This document shows positions 14,993-25,000 of a stretch of DNA of 64,000 nucleotides, in pieces. The stretch comes from CADCTB01 sp963768975 (lineage in GTDB: Bacteria > Actinomycetota > Acidimicrobiia > Acidimicrobiales > AC-14): NCBI GenBank assembly GCA_963768975.1, contig CAVYKB010000014.1:62001-126000 (forward strand), written 5' to 3'. The notes under the pieces are model-generated. The model had not been told where the DNA came from and searched no databases. It saw nothing but the letters and a program-made list of their open reading frames with translations. A program made the translations under genes and the position numbers. Every line of letters begins with the position of its first letter. The stretch's first letter is position 1.

Positions 14993-15409
14993 GTGCCGTC
15001 GATCACCGGGTTCAGTCACCTCAGCTTCTCGGTCAGTGACCGGGAGCGCAGTGTCGCCTGGTGGCGCGACGTGATGGGCTTCGACCGTCACTCCGAAGTG
15101 GAGGCGGCGACCTTCAAGCGCACCCGCATGCGCCACCCCGACAGCGCCGTCATGGTGACGCTGACCCAGCACGACGCCGGCACGGGCGACCCGTTCAACG
15201 AGATGCGCACCGGCCTTGACCACCTGTCGTTCGCAGTGCCGGACATGGACGACCTCCAGCAGTGGAAGCGCAGGTTCGAGCAGAACGACGTCGACCATTC
15301 CGAGATCAAGGAAACGGGCCCCGGTTCGGGGATGATCACGTTCCGGGATCCCGACAACATCCAGCTGGAGGTGTTCGCCCTCAGGCCTGTGACGCCCGAA
15401 GGGCGGTGA
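14993..15409 (+). CDS. VOC family (glyoxalase-like) protein
   Basis: 138-residue cytoplasmic protein with the vicinal-oxygen-chelate fold: ITGFSHLSFSVSDRERSVAWW at the start, GLDHLSFAVPDMDDL in the middle and FRDPDNIQLEVFAL at the end. These give the usual His and Glu metal ligands. The start GTG 14993 fits the family's first strand. Substrates of stand-alone VOC proteins range from glyoxal adducts to antibiotics and cannot be chosen here. Its 3' end overlaps the convergent MerR gene by 29 bases. Confidence 0.85.
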   Translation: MPSITGFSHLSFSVSDRERSVAWWRDVMGFDRHSEVEAATFKRTRMRHPDSAVMVTLTQHDAGTGDPFNEMRTGLDHLSFAVPDMDDLQQWKRRFEQNDVDHSEIKETGPGSGMITFRDPDNIQLEVFALRPVTPEGR

Positions 15410-16253
15410 TGAACCACTCGAAGGCGGGGATCTGCGACGGCCACGCCGGCCAGCCGTTCATGATCCCGAGCAGGGCCCAGTACCGGTCGACCCTGGCGTC
15501 GGTGAAGCGTTCGAGCTGATCCGCCAGCGAGCTGCGGTTGGCACCGGGGGTGATGCGCTCGACGACCTCGGACGCCTCGGCCGAGCTCGGGTCCACGCCG
15601 GCGGCCAGGGCGGCGCCGGCGTGCTCGGATACGGCCGCGGCGAGGGCGGGGCCGTTCTCATCGGGCTCCGAGCCGGCGCCGGCCACGGCCATCTCCCGCA
15701 CCCGGGCCCGGAACGCCGGGTCGGCGACGAGCTGGGCCAGCTCCACCCACGCCGCCACCTGCTCCGGCGACGGGTCCTCCGGGAGGTCGGGCGTGGCGGC
15801 CCGCATGCGATCGGCGACCCGGCCGGGGTCGTCGAGGCCGGCGAAGGCCTCGACGACGAGGTCGGCGATGATCTGCCGGCGTTGGTCGGCGGTGAGGTTG
15901 GCCAGGTCGTACATGAGATGGAGCTCCTTCGGAGTGGGGTGGCGGACCGTCGCCACCGCCCGCAGCACCGAGCGCTGGAAACGCAGCTGGGCGATGCGGG
16001 CGTCGATGACGTCGACATGAGCGGTGACGACGGCGTCGAGCCGGCGCCGGCCTTCGAGGATCGAACGGATGGTGGGGAGGTCGACGTCGAGCTCCCGCAG
16101 CACGCGGATGAGGCCCGCCGCCGGCAGTGCCTCGGGGCCGAACGACCGGTAACCGGCGACGGTGCGCTCGCACGGGATGAGCCCCTCGTCGGCCCAGAAG
16201 CGCAGCGTGCGCGTCGAAACGCCGGCCTGTTCGGCCAGTGCCCCGATCGTCAT
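15381..16253 (-). CDS. MerR family transcriptional regulator
   Basis: 290-residue regulator. The N-terminal MerR helix-turn-helix reads MTIGALAEQAGVSTRTLRFWADEGLIP, then GYRSFG and the wing. A coiled-coil dimer helix follows, then a long alanine-rich C-terminal domain with repeated helices. ATG 16253 is preferred to GTG 16268 because GAGGTGAG lies ten bases upstream of it and TATAGA lies too close to the GTG. The ligand is unknown. Confidence 0.88.
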   Translation of the reverse strand: MTIGALAEQAGVSTRTLRFWADEGLIPCERTVAGYRSFGPEALPAAGLIRVLRELDVDLPTIRSILEGRRRLDAVVTAHVDVIDARIAQLRFQRSVLRAVATVRHPTPKELHLMYDLANLTADQRRQIIADLVVEAFAGLDDPGRVADRMRAATPDLPEDPSPEQVAAWVELAQLVADPAFRARVREMAVAGAGSEPDENGPALAAAVSEHAGAALAAGVDPSSAEASEVVERITPGANRSSLADQLERFTDARVDRYWALLGIMNGWPAWPSQIPAFEWFITALRASQA

Positions 16254-16269
16254 GCCGTCAGCGCTCACC

Positions 16270-16305
16270 TCTATACCGTGGCCCTTCCAGTCGCTGGAGG
16301 GTCAA
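16270..16305 (-). promoter_or_regulatory. Candidate MerR promoter with central dyad
   Basis: On the minus strand TTGACC (16305-16300) and TATAGA (16275-16270) flank the dyad CCCTCCAG-CGA-CTGGAAGGG (16301-16282). MerR operators normally lie between the boxes like this, but here the spacing is 24 bases, longer than the usual 19-20, so the -10 assignment is uncertain. It suggests autoregulation. Confidence 0.45.
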
Positions 16306-16328
16306 GGGGTTAGACCGGCGCCAGCTCG

Positions 16329-16721
16329 TCAGCGGGGGATGGCCACCCGGTGGCCGAGCTGCCTGGCGGCCGCCGCCATCTGCTCGTCATAGGTGACGAT
16401 CGGACCCAGGTCGGTGCCGAGCTGGGCGGCCGTGGCCAGATGGATGGCGTCGAGCGAGCGAAGCACCGGAGGGTGCATGATGCCGGCGCTCTCGAGCACG
16501 CGATCGTTGATGCGTAGCAGGTCGAGCCGGGCCAGCACCTCCCGCCCTCGGGCAACCGCGTCAGAGCCAGCCGGAAGGAGGGCTCGAAGCACCTCGGTGC
16601 GGGCCAGGGCGCTCGAGACGAGAGGCCGGCGCCGGCTGAGGTACCGCCGAAGCGCCGCCGACTCCGGTTCCTTGGCCGCCAGCTTCACGATGGCCGAGGA
16701 ATCGAGATAGGTCGCCGGCAT
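16329..16721 (-). CDS. VapC-type PIN-domain ribonuclease toxin
   Basis: 130-residue PIN-domain endoribonuclease. Acidic residues expected in the active site are present: D7 in YLDSSAIVKL, E43 in ARTEVLRALL, D91 in RSLDAIHLATAAQLG and D110 in VTYDEQM. VapC toxins cut RNA, often tRNA anticodon loops or rRNA. It follows its antitoxin gene with a one-base stop/start overlap. Confidence 0.9.
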   Translation of the reverse strand: MPATYLDSSAIVKLAAKEPESAALRRYLSRRRPLVSSALARTEVLRALLPAGSDAVARGREVLARLDLLRINDRVLESAGIMHPPVLRSLDAIHLATAAQLGTDLGPIVTYDEQMAAAARQLGHRVAIPR

Positions 16722-16996
16722 CAGCGCTCGTGGTGACGCATGCGGGCGAGTGTGGCCGACGGCAGCTCGGCGCCGGCACCGAGGTGGATGGGCTCGGGCA
16801 GGTCGTCGAGGTCACCGATGGCCGGCTCGATCTCTCCCGCCGCCCGCAGGCGTTCGAGGGGACTGCCGTCCGGCAGGGGGCAGAGCAGCGCGACAGGACG
16901 CCCCCGGTCGGTGATCTCGATCGTCTCGCCTGACGCCACCCGGCGCAGGAGCTCGCTGGCCCGCTGCCGCAGCTCTCGAACGCCGACACTCGCCAT
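16721..16996 (-). CDS. VapB antitoxin, Phd/YefM type
   Basis: 91-residue antitoxin. The N-terminal domain MASVGVRELRQRASELLRRV and ITDRGRPVALL is the Phd/YefM DNA-binding fold; the C-terminal tail, with DLDDLPEPIHL, would wrap the toxin. It overlaps vapC by one base. A sequence TACAAG lies eight bases before the ATG, so the transcript may be leaderless. The pair is expected to repress its own promoter. Confidence 0.9.
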   Translation of the reverse strand: MASVGVRELRQRASELLRRVASGETIEITDRGRPVALLCPLPDGSPLERLRAAGEIEPAIGDLDDLPEPIHLGAGAELPSATLARMRHHER

Positions 16997-17017
16997 GTTT
17001 TACTTGTAGCACAACGG

Positions 17018-18796
17018 TCACCTGAGCGACAGCGCTTCCCGCAGCCCCGACGCCCTCGTGATCGGGCGTGCGACCGCTCCCCGGACCGTCTCCTCGGTGC
17101 CGACCAGGATCAGGCGCCGGCGGGCTCGGGTGATGGCGGTGTAGAGGAGCTCGCGGGTCAGGATGGGGGAGCCGGCGTCGGGGAGGAGGACGGCAACCTC
17201 GTCGAACTGGGAGCCCTGGGCCTTGTGGACGGTCATGGCGTAGACGGTCTCGACCGGCGGGAGCCGCTGCGGCGTCAGCTCGAGGAGCTGGCCCCGGCGC
17301 TCGAAGACGGCGCGTACGCCCCCGTCGTCGCCGTGGGCGACGACGACCCCGCTGTCACCGTTGTACAGGCCAAGCCCGTAGTCGTTCTCCGTCACCAGCA
17401 GCGGCCGGCCGGCATACCAACCGCCGGCGCCGGCGAGGTCGAGCCAGCGCTCGACGTGGCCGATCCAGGCCGACACCCCGTAGGGGCCACGGCGGTGGGC
17501 GCACAGCAGCCGGAAGCTGCCCAGAGCGGCCAGGGCGTCGCGTCCCCGCCCCAGAGCCGCAGCCTCGGCGACCCGGCCGCCGGCGTCGACCACCGCATCG
17601 CGTACCGGCGTCAGCGCCGCCCGGCCGGCGACTGCCACATCGACGGGGAGCCACGCGACGTCGGGATGGTCGCCGGTGAGGACGTCCGTGGCGCCGCCAG
17701 CGTCGCCCCGCTGCACGGCCTCCGCCAGCTCGGCGATGGCACCGCCGAAGCGGTGGACCTTGCGCAGGACGACGATGCTGTCGGCGACTGCCGCCCCGGC
17801 GACAATGTCGCCGAGTACGGCCCCCGCCTCGACGGAGGCCAACTGGTCAGGGTCGCCGACCAGGACCAGCCGGGCCGCCGGCCGCACCGCCTCCAGTAGG
17901 CGGGCCATCAGCGTCAGGGCCACCATCGACGTCTCGTCGACCACGACCACCCCGTGGGGCAGGCGGTTCGAACGGTCGTGGCGGAAGCGGGCCCGGTTCG
18001 CCGGCTGCCACCCCAGCAGGCGATGGAGGGTCACGGCCGACAAACCCAGGAGCCACGCCTTGGCCTCATCCGAGACGTGAAGCCGATGCGCCTCACCGTG
18101 GACCGCCTCCTCCAACCGGGCCGCCGCCTTGCCTGTCGGGGCCGCCAGCGCCACCAGCGGCGCCGGCTGACCTGCGCTGAGCGCTTGCTGGTGCAGCAGC
18201 GCCAGCACCCGGGCCACCGTGGTCGTCTTGCCCGTCCCCGGGCCGCCGGCGACGACGGCCAAGCGTCGCGACACGGCAGTGGCCGCCGCCAGCCGCTGAT
18301 GATCGTCGGCCTCGGTGCCGAACAGCTCGGTCAGCCCGGTCGCCAGCGAGTCCTCGTCGACGTCGGGGGCGTCCAGCGCGGCCCGGGCCCGCAGGTCAGA
18401 GGCCACCTGGCGTTCCTCCCGCCAGTAGCGGTCCAGGTACAGGCGGGTGCCGTCGAGGTGCAGCGGGCCTCCGCCGGCGACGAGGGGGCTGGCGGCGACC
18501 GAATCCACCCAGCCGGCCGGCCAGGGCAACGCCCCGACGTCGACCGGCAGGTCGGTGTCGACCGCCACCCGCTCCCGCACGGTGGCCAAGTCGACGCGCA
18601 CGTGAGCCAACCGGGGTGCACGAGCGGCGAAGGCGGCCGCCAGCAGCGCGGCCTCATCGTGCTCACCGACGAGACGGCCCAGGCGCTGCGCAACGTGGAC
18701 GTCGGCCGCCGACAGTACGCCGGCCACGTTGAACGCTTGCAGGAGCCCAGTTGCGCCAAGGGCGATGCGGGTGTCGAACGGGTCCTCGACGATCAC
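17018..18796 (-). CDS. recD: Exodeoxyribonuclease V alpha subunit RecD
   Basis: 592-residue helicase of RecBCD, a 5'-3' motor for double-strand break repair. After a poorly conserved N-terminal domain come Walker A GGPGTGKTTT (184-193), VVVDETSMV, LVGDPDQLASVEAG and the late helicase motif YAMTVHKAQGSQFDEV, and ELLYTAITRARRRLILVG. GTG 18796 overlaps the recB stop by four bases (GTGA), which supports this start over the longer open frame. It is the last gene of recC-recB-recD. Confidence 0.93.
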   Translation of the reverse strand: MIVEDPFDTRIALGATGLLQAFNVAGVLSAADVHVAQRLGRLVGEHDEAALLAAAFAARAPRLAHVRVDLATVRERVAVDTDLPVDVGALPWPAGWVDSVAASPLVAGGGPLHLDGTRLYLDRYWREERQVASDLRARAALDAPDVDEDSLATGLTELFGTEADDHQRLAAATAVSRRLAVVAGGPGTGKTTTVARVLALLHQQALSAGQPAPLVALAAPTGKAAARLEEAVHGEAHRLHVSDEAKAWLLGLSAVTLHRLLGWQPANRARFRHDRSNRLPHGVVVVDETSMVALTLMARLLEAVRPAARLVLVGDPDQLASVEAGAVLGDIVAGAAVADSIVVLRKVHRFGGAIAELAEAVQRGDAGGATDVLTGDHPDVAWLPVDVAVAGRAALTPVRDAVVDAGGRVAEAAALGRGRDALAALGSFRLLCAHRRGPYGVSAWIGHVERWLDLAGAGGWYAGRPLLVTENDYGLGLYNGDSGVVVAHGDDGGVRAVFERRGQLLELTPQRLPPVETVYAMTVHKAQGSQFDEVAVLLPDAGSPILTRELLYTAITRARRRLILVGTEETVRGAVARPITRASGLREALSLR

Positions 18797-21700
18797 GCCG
18801 AACCCCGGTCCAGCAGGTCGCTCAGCGCCTCGATCAGCGGCGCCGGCGGGCGCCAGCCGAAGACACCGCACGGCACGCCGTCGACCTTGGGTGTGTCAGC
18901 CCCCACCATCCCGCGGAGAAACAGGTACAGCACGCCGGCGACATCGCGCTCGACGTCGTATCCCGGCAGCCGCCAGCGGAGGTAGCGGTGCAGGGCGACG
19001 ACGTAGAGCAACGCCTGGAGCGGGTAGTGGGCGGCGAACATGGCCTCCAGCAGCGCCGCCGGCCGGTAGTGCCAGGCGCTCAGCGGCTCGTCGCCGGCAC
19101 CCAGCCAGTTGGTCTTGTAGTCGACGACGGCGTAGCGGCGGTCCGCCGTCCGGAAGACCAGGTCGAGGCTACCGGAGAGGTAGCCCCGCAGGCCGGTCTG
19201 GAGCACGGGGTCGGATAGGCGCGGCACGTAGCCCAGGAAGGGGTCGCCGGTGGGGAGGTGCCGCGTCAGCAGCCGGCCGACATCGGCGACGGCCAGGTTC
19301 CCCGCCGGCGTGTCGCCGCCGCACAGCGGCAGCTCGAAGCCGAGCTCGTTCACGCGATCCGTGCGACCGATGTCGCGCAACCGCATCTCGCCGGCGACCG
19401 GCCCCAATGGCGTCTCCACCGCTGCGGCCAGCCCGGCCACGACGAGCGATCGGTCGCCCACCTCGACCGCCTCCCGGGCGGCCGTCTGCTCCAGCGACGC
19501 ACGCAGCTCGGCCTCGAGGTCGGTGGCCGTGAAGTCGGCGCCCTCCAGCGCGCCGTGGACGAACGTCCCGACGTCTGCGCCGCCGGGCATCGCCGCCAGC
19601 AGCGCCGGCACCTTCCGGAGTGCCGGGTCATCCTCGACGCTGGTCACGACCGCCATCTCCTCCGGCTCCCACCGCTCCTCCGCCTCGCTGGCGACGCGGG
19701 CTTCGTGGACGCCCGACGTGATGCCCGTGTAGGACGTCCGTCGCCACGACGGGTCGAGTGACCGGTCGAAACGGCCGGCCGCCAGCTCGGCGTCGCCCGG
19801 CTCATGGTCGACCCACACCGCGCCGCCACCCCCGTCGACCCGCTCGACGGCGATGCCCAGCTCGCTGAAGCGGCCCACCACCTGGTCGTCGGCCGGCGTC
19901 CGGCTCCCTGTCGGGCGCACGTTGCCATCGGCGCCACGGAAGAGCAGGCGACACAACGCCGAATCTCGGGCGTCGTAGGACCCGGCCCACCACACGACGG
20001 CCAGGTGGCGGGCCCGGGTGAGCGCCACGTAGGCCAGGCGTAGCTCCTCGCCCCGGCGCTCCTCGACATGGCGGTCGAAGAACTCGGGGTTCCCGCCGCC
20101 GACGTCGATGGTGCGCCGGCCGGCGTCGTCGTGGAAGACCGGCGGCTCGTCCTCGGGGATGTAACCGGGGTCCCACAGGTAGGGGCAGTAGACGACGGGG
20201 AACTCCAACCCCTTGCTCCGGTAGATCGTGAGCACCTGCACCGCCTCGGCATCGGACTCGAGCCGGCGGGTGCGGTCCTCGGCGTCGTCCTCCTCGCCCG
20301 CCTCGTCGATGCGCTGGCACAGCCAGCCGGTGAGAGCGGTCACACCGAGCTGCTCGGCGGTGGCAACGCCGTGCAGGAGCTGAGCCACATGGCGCAGGTC
20401 GGTAAGCTCACGTTCGCCGTCGGTCCGCCGCAGCACCCTGCGATCGAGCCGTTCGGCGCGGCTGATCGTCTCGAACAGCGCCGCCACGCCCCGGAGGCGC
20501 AGCACTGCGGCCCACCGGTGCAGCTTGGCGTGGAGGTCCTCCCACTCGCGCTCGCCGGCCAGGGCCAAGCGCTCGGCGGTCCATCCGACGAACGGGCTCA
20601 GGGCCGCCAGCCTCGCCGTGCTGGCGGCCGCCGGCCGCTCCAGCGCGGCCAGCAGTCGCAGCCAGGACCGGGCCGACGCAGTGGCGAAGACACTGCCGGC
20701 GCCGTTCACCACCGCCGGCACGCCGGCGTCGTCGAGCGCGTCGCGCACCGCCAGCGCGTCGCGGTTGCGGTGGACGAGCACCGCAATGTCGCCGGGGCGA
20801 ACGCCCGCCTCCGAGGTGAGGAGGCGGACGACGTGGCCGGCCAGGTCGGCGGCAATGCATGCCCGGGACTCGCCGGCGCTGGCGCACCCGGTCCCCGTCA
20901 GCTTCACCAGCCCGTCGTCGCGGTGGAGCACCCGCACCCGCAGTGGCGGCCCCGGCATCCGCCGGCCATCGGCATTGGCCGGCGCCGCCCGCACTTCGCG
21001 GTAGACGATATCCGGGTGGCCGAGCCGGGCGCCGGCGAACAGCGCGTCGAAAGCGTCCAGCACGACCTGGTCGCTGCGCCAGTTGACCTCCAAGGTGGCC
21101 CGGGTCTCGGCGACGCGAGCCGCCTCCAGGTAGGCGTAGACGTCGGCGCCCCGGAAGGCGTAGATGGCCTGCTTGGGATCGCCGATCAGGACGAGGGTGG
21201 AGCCCGGCCCCGCGAAGGCCCGGCGCATGATCTCCCACTGGACCGGGTCGGTGTCCTGGAACTCGTCGACCAGCGCCACCTGGTAGCGCTCCCGCAGGCG
21301 CCGGCACGCCATCTCGCCCCGGACCGGGTCGGCGAGGGTGTCGCGCAGGCGGGTGAGCAGGTCGTCGTAGGTGAGCACGCCCGCCAGGCGCCGGCGGCGG
21401 TCGACCTCCTTGCGAACCTTGGTGGCCAGGCGCCAGCGCAGCTGCGCCGCGCTGTTGTGGGGTGCATCCTCGGGGACGAGGAGCGCATCCGGGTTGCCGA
21501 CCGCCAGCTCGCCGAGCTGGATCGCCTCCTTGAGGATGAAGGGGACCTCCTGGCGGGGGAGGTGGAAGAACCGGACGTAGAGGTCGGTGACCACCTCGTC
21601 CACGAGATACCGGGAGTCCTCGACGAAGGCGACGTCGCGCTCCACGTCGCCGGCCACGCCGAGGCCGTTCAGGACGTGCTGGCAGAAGCCGTGGGTGGTG

Positions 21701-22068
21701 GCGATGGTGGCGGCGTCGAAGTCCGACAGCGCCCGGGTAAGGCGGTCACGGCGCCGGCGGACCTCCTCCGTTGGCCCGGTGGCGAGGAGGCGCAGGATGC
21801 CGTCGCCGGCGTCGGGTTCGACGCCCAGCAAGGCCCGGCTCAAACCCTGCTCCGCCGAGACCATGCGCTCCCGCACCCGGTCGCGCAGCTCGCTGGTGGC
21901 CATGCGGGTGAACGTGACGATCAGCAGGTGCTCCAGCGGAAGGCCGTCGGCGACGTAGCGGGTGGCGAGGGCGGCGATCGTGAACGTCTTGCCGGTGCCG
22001 GCGCTGGCTTCGAGGACGGTGACGCCGGCGGGGAGCGGGCCGCAGGCGTCGAAGGCGGCGACAGTCAT
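18793..22068 (-). CDS. recB: Exodeoxyribonuclease V beta subunit RecB
   Basis: 1091-residue helicase-nuclease. The Walker A sequence is EASAGTGKTFT (20-30). LVDEFQDTDPVQWEI and VLIGDPKQAIYAFRGADVY are UvrD-type motifs, and VQVLTIYRSKGLEFPVVYCP is motif V. The C-terminal nuclease has VVDYKTNW (D983, K985) and YPLQALLYV. ATG 22068 overlaps the recC stop (ATGA); the open frame further upstream lies inside recC. It loads recombinase and degrades ends until Chi, whose sequence in this lineage is unknown. Confidence 0.95.
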   Translation of the reverse strand: MTVAAFDACGPLPAGVTVLEASAGTGKTFTIAALATRYVADGLPLEHLLIVTFTRMATSELRDRVRERMVSAEQGLSRALLGVEPDAGDGILRLLATGPTEEVRRRRDRLTRALSDFDAATIATTHGFCQHVLNGLGVAGDVERDVAFVEDSRYLVDEVVTDLYVRFFHLPRQEVPFILKEAIQLGELAVGNPDALLVPEDAPHNSAAQLRWRLATKVRKEVDRRRRLAGVLTYDDLLTRLRDTLADPVRGEMACRRLRERYQVALVDEFQDTDPVQWEIMRRAFAGPGSTLVLIGDPKQAIYAFRGADVYAYLEAARVAETRATLEVNWRSDQVVLDAFDALFAGARLGHPDIVYREVRAAPANADGRRMPGPPLRVRVLHRDDGLVKLTGTGCASAGESRACIAADLAGHVVRLLTSEAGVRPGDIAVLVHRNRDALAVRDALDDAGVPAVVNGAGSVFATASARSWLRLLAALERPAAASTARLAALSPFVGWTAERLALAGEREWEDLHAKLHRWAAVLRLRGVAALFETISRAERLDRRVLRRTDGERELTDLRHVAQLLHGVATAEQLGVTALTGWLCQRIDEAGEEDDAEDRTRRLESDAEAVQVLTIYRSKGLEFPVVYCPYLWDPGYIPEDEPPVFHDDAGRRTIDVGGGNPEFFDRHVEERRGEELRLAYVALTRARHLAVVWWAGSYDARDSALCRLLFRGADGNVRPTGSRTPADDQVVGRFSELGIAVERVDGGGGAVWVDHEPGDAELAAGRFDRSLDPSWRRTSYTGITSGVHEARVASEAEERWEPEEMAVVTSVEDDPALRKVPALLAAMPGGADVGTFVHGALEGADFTATDLEAELRASLEQTAAREAVEVGDRSLVVAGLAAAVETPLGPVAGEMRLRDIGRTDRVNELGFELPLCGGDTPAGNLAVADVGRLLTRHLPTGDPFLGYVPRLSDPVLQTGLRGYLSGSLDLVFRTADRRYAVVDYKTNWLGAGDEPLSAWHYRPAALLEAMFAAHYPLQALLYVVALHRYLRWRLPGYDVERDVAGVLYLFLRGMVGADTPKVDGVPCGVFGWRPPAPLIEALSDLLDRGSA

Positions 22069-25000
22069 CTGTCCTCCACCGTCTCGGTGGCCAGCACGCC
22101 GGCCCACAGCCGGCGGGCGTCGTCTTCGAACCTCGGGTCGGCAAGCACCTCGTCGAACGGGGGGATGCGCCCGAGCACGAGCTGGTGCTCGGGCTCGGCG
22201 CCCTCGCCCGGGTACCTTGCGCTTTCCCACGCCTTGCGGCCGGCGGTGGCCGCCCGGTTGGCCGGCGCCGTCGCGTAGGCCGCCGACGTCGCGCAGTAGA
22301 CCGGGATCGGCTCGCAGAGGCCTTTGTCGAAGAGGGCGACGAGGTCGTGGAGATGCCGCCGTGCGGTGGCGCCATCCAGAGCCCCGGCGGCCAGGCAGGC
22401 GACGGTGATGTCGCGGTACGGCTCACCGCCGGCCCGCCGGCGGCCGATGGTCACGGTGCTGTAGCGGGCTTCGAGCGCCAGATAGCGGGCCCACGCCCCC
22501 AGCCGGTGCTTGGGCTTCAGCTTGCTATAGGTGACGGTGCGGGCCACGTCGCCGATCAATCCGGGGACGGTCCCCACGAGCAGACGGCCGTCGTCGAGGC
22601 GGACGTGCACCTCCACGCTGTCGGGGTCGCCCGCCGGCGTGGCTGCCAGGAGCCGGTCGATCGTCGAGCGCATCCTGGCCATCGCCGCCTCGGACAGCGC
22701 GCCGGGCGGGAGGTGGCCGCGGGCCAGCTCGGCGGCGACGCACGCGTCCATGCCGGCGCCGGCCAGGCGGGCCTGGAGGATGCGGTCGCCCACCTGCCAG
22801 GACTCCAGGCCGTCGAGGTCGACGGGAAGGGCGTCGGCCAGATCGACGCTCCAGTCGCCGAGGGAGATGCCGAGCCGCTGGCGCAGGAAGGCGCGCACCG
22901 GGTGCTCGACGAAGCGCACGAGGTCGTCGAGGGCGACGACCTCGGGCCGCTTCGGTGGCAGGACGCCGGCCAGGAACGGCGCCGGCGGCGTGCGCTCGCC
23001 GGCCAGGGCGCGGGCGCCTTCAAGCTTCACCGGGTCGAAGCTCCAGGGGCGGTCGGGCACCAGGCGGCCCGGGGTGAAGTTGCGGCCGTCAAAGGGCTGC
23101 AGGGGATGGTGGACGACGACCGAGGTTCGGGCGGGCGCACCACCGTCGAGGCGCACCGTGCGGTCGATCACGTCGAGCAGCTCGCCGACGGGCACCGCCG
23201 GCGGCAGCTCGGCGTTGGTGCGGTCGTCGCGGCCGGCGTAGGTGACGACCAGGCGCTCGGTGGCGGCGAGGACGGCGTCGAGCAGGAGCTGGACGTCCTC
23301 ATGACGGCCGTCGCGGTCGCCCACGTGCGGGTCGGTCAGGACCAGGTCGTCACCGTCGCGCTCGGTCCTGCGGGGGAACGCGCCGTCGTCCAGGCCGAGG
23401 AGGCACACGACCCGATGGGGGACCGAGCGCATCGGTACGAGCGTGCACACGGTGAGGTGGCCGGTGCGGAAGTTGGCCCGTGTGGGCTGGCCCCGGAGGC
23501 GGTCGGAGAGCAGCGACCGGAACTCGGCCAGCTCCAAGCGGGCAGGGCTGCCGGCGGCCTCGGCGAGGACGTCGTCGAGGATGCGCTGCAGCTGGGCGTG
23601 CTGCCAGCCGTCGTCGGGTGTCGTGGCGGTGAGGGCGCCGCCGGCGGCGGCGACCGCGTCGACCCACCCGGCCGCGCTCTGGGGGCCGGCGAGGGAGTCG
23701 AGGGCCGCGCCCAGGCGCTCCACGAGCTCGGCGAAGCGACCGGCGAGGTCGATGGAGCCGCTGTCGACGTCGTCGAGGGGCACCACGTCGCCCACCAGCC
23801 GCTGGTCCTCGTCGGCCATGGACACGCCGAGCAGCACCCGGTCGAGGCCGGCGCTCCAGGTGTTCTGGGCCAGGCCGTCGAGGTGGAACGGCGCCCGGTG
23901 GGCGGCGTCGAGGCCCCAGCGGATGCCGGTGGCGGCGACCCACTCGCTGATGCGGGCCAGGTCGTCGTCGTCGATCCGGAATCGCCGGCGGACGGGGTCA
24001 CGGCCGGCGAAGTCGACGACTTCCGGGGCGGTCACGCGGCTGTCGGCCAGCGTGAGCAAATTCCACACGGCACCGAGGACCGGGTTCGTCTGGCGCAGCG
24101 AGCGGTCGGCCAGCCTGACGCGGAGGTCGATGGGGGCGTCGTCGCCGTCGTCGGTATCGGCGCCGGCGCCGAAGGTGGCTTGGATGAGCGGGGCGAAGGC
24201 CTCGATGTCGGGGCACATGACGATGACGTCACGCGGCTCGAGGGTGGGGTCGTCGAGGAGGAGGTGGAGGACGGCATCGCGCAGCACTTCCACCTGGCGG
24301 GCCCGACCGTGGCAGGCGTGGACCTGGATGCTGCGGTCGCCCTCGTCCAGTCGAGACCGGGCGTCCGGGTGGCCGGGCAGTGGTTCGCCGGCCGGGGGCT
24401 CGTCCTGGCGAACGGCGTGCTGGATGCGGCGGAGGAGCGTGTCGGGAGGGCCGGCGTCGACCGGGTCGTGCCGCTCGTGCACCGGCCCGAGGACCAGCTG
24501 CATCTCTCGGGCGTCGCGTCCCCATGACGCCAGCAGCGGGTGGCGGGCCAGGCCGGCGGTGTGGTCGTCGACCCGCCGGCGGGGCGGGGGGCCGGCGCCG
24601 GCCACGAGGTCCCACAAGGCGGGGGAGGGGTGGAGCAGGAAGAGGTGCACGTCGCGGGACGCAGCGAGGGCCCGCAGCACCTGGAGGTAGCTGGCAGGCA
24701 GGCGGGTGAGGCCGAACAGCGAGAACCGCTCAGGCAGATCTGCCAGCGACGGATCGGCGACGAGGCGGTCGCAGGCGCGCTCGAGGCGCTCGGCCGGGCT
24801 GGGCGCGCCGACCCGTGCACGGAGCCGGCGCCACAGCTCGGCCTGCCAGCGGCAATCGGAGGGGAGGGCGCCGCCGGCATCGTCCACGTCGGCCCCCGTC
24901 GCCCACGCCCGCAGCATCTCCGGCCGGTGGACGGCGTAGCGGTCGAAGAGGTCGGTGAGGTGGCGGGCGGTACTGAACCGGCGGGACCTCGCGCTGCCGG

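Noticed and set aside
20068..22278. 736-codon open frame opposite recB
   Set aside because: Shadow of recB; RecB motifs are intact on the minus strand.
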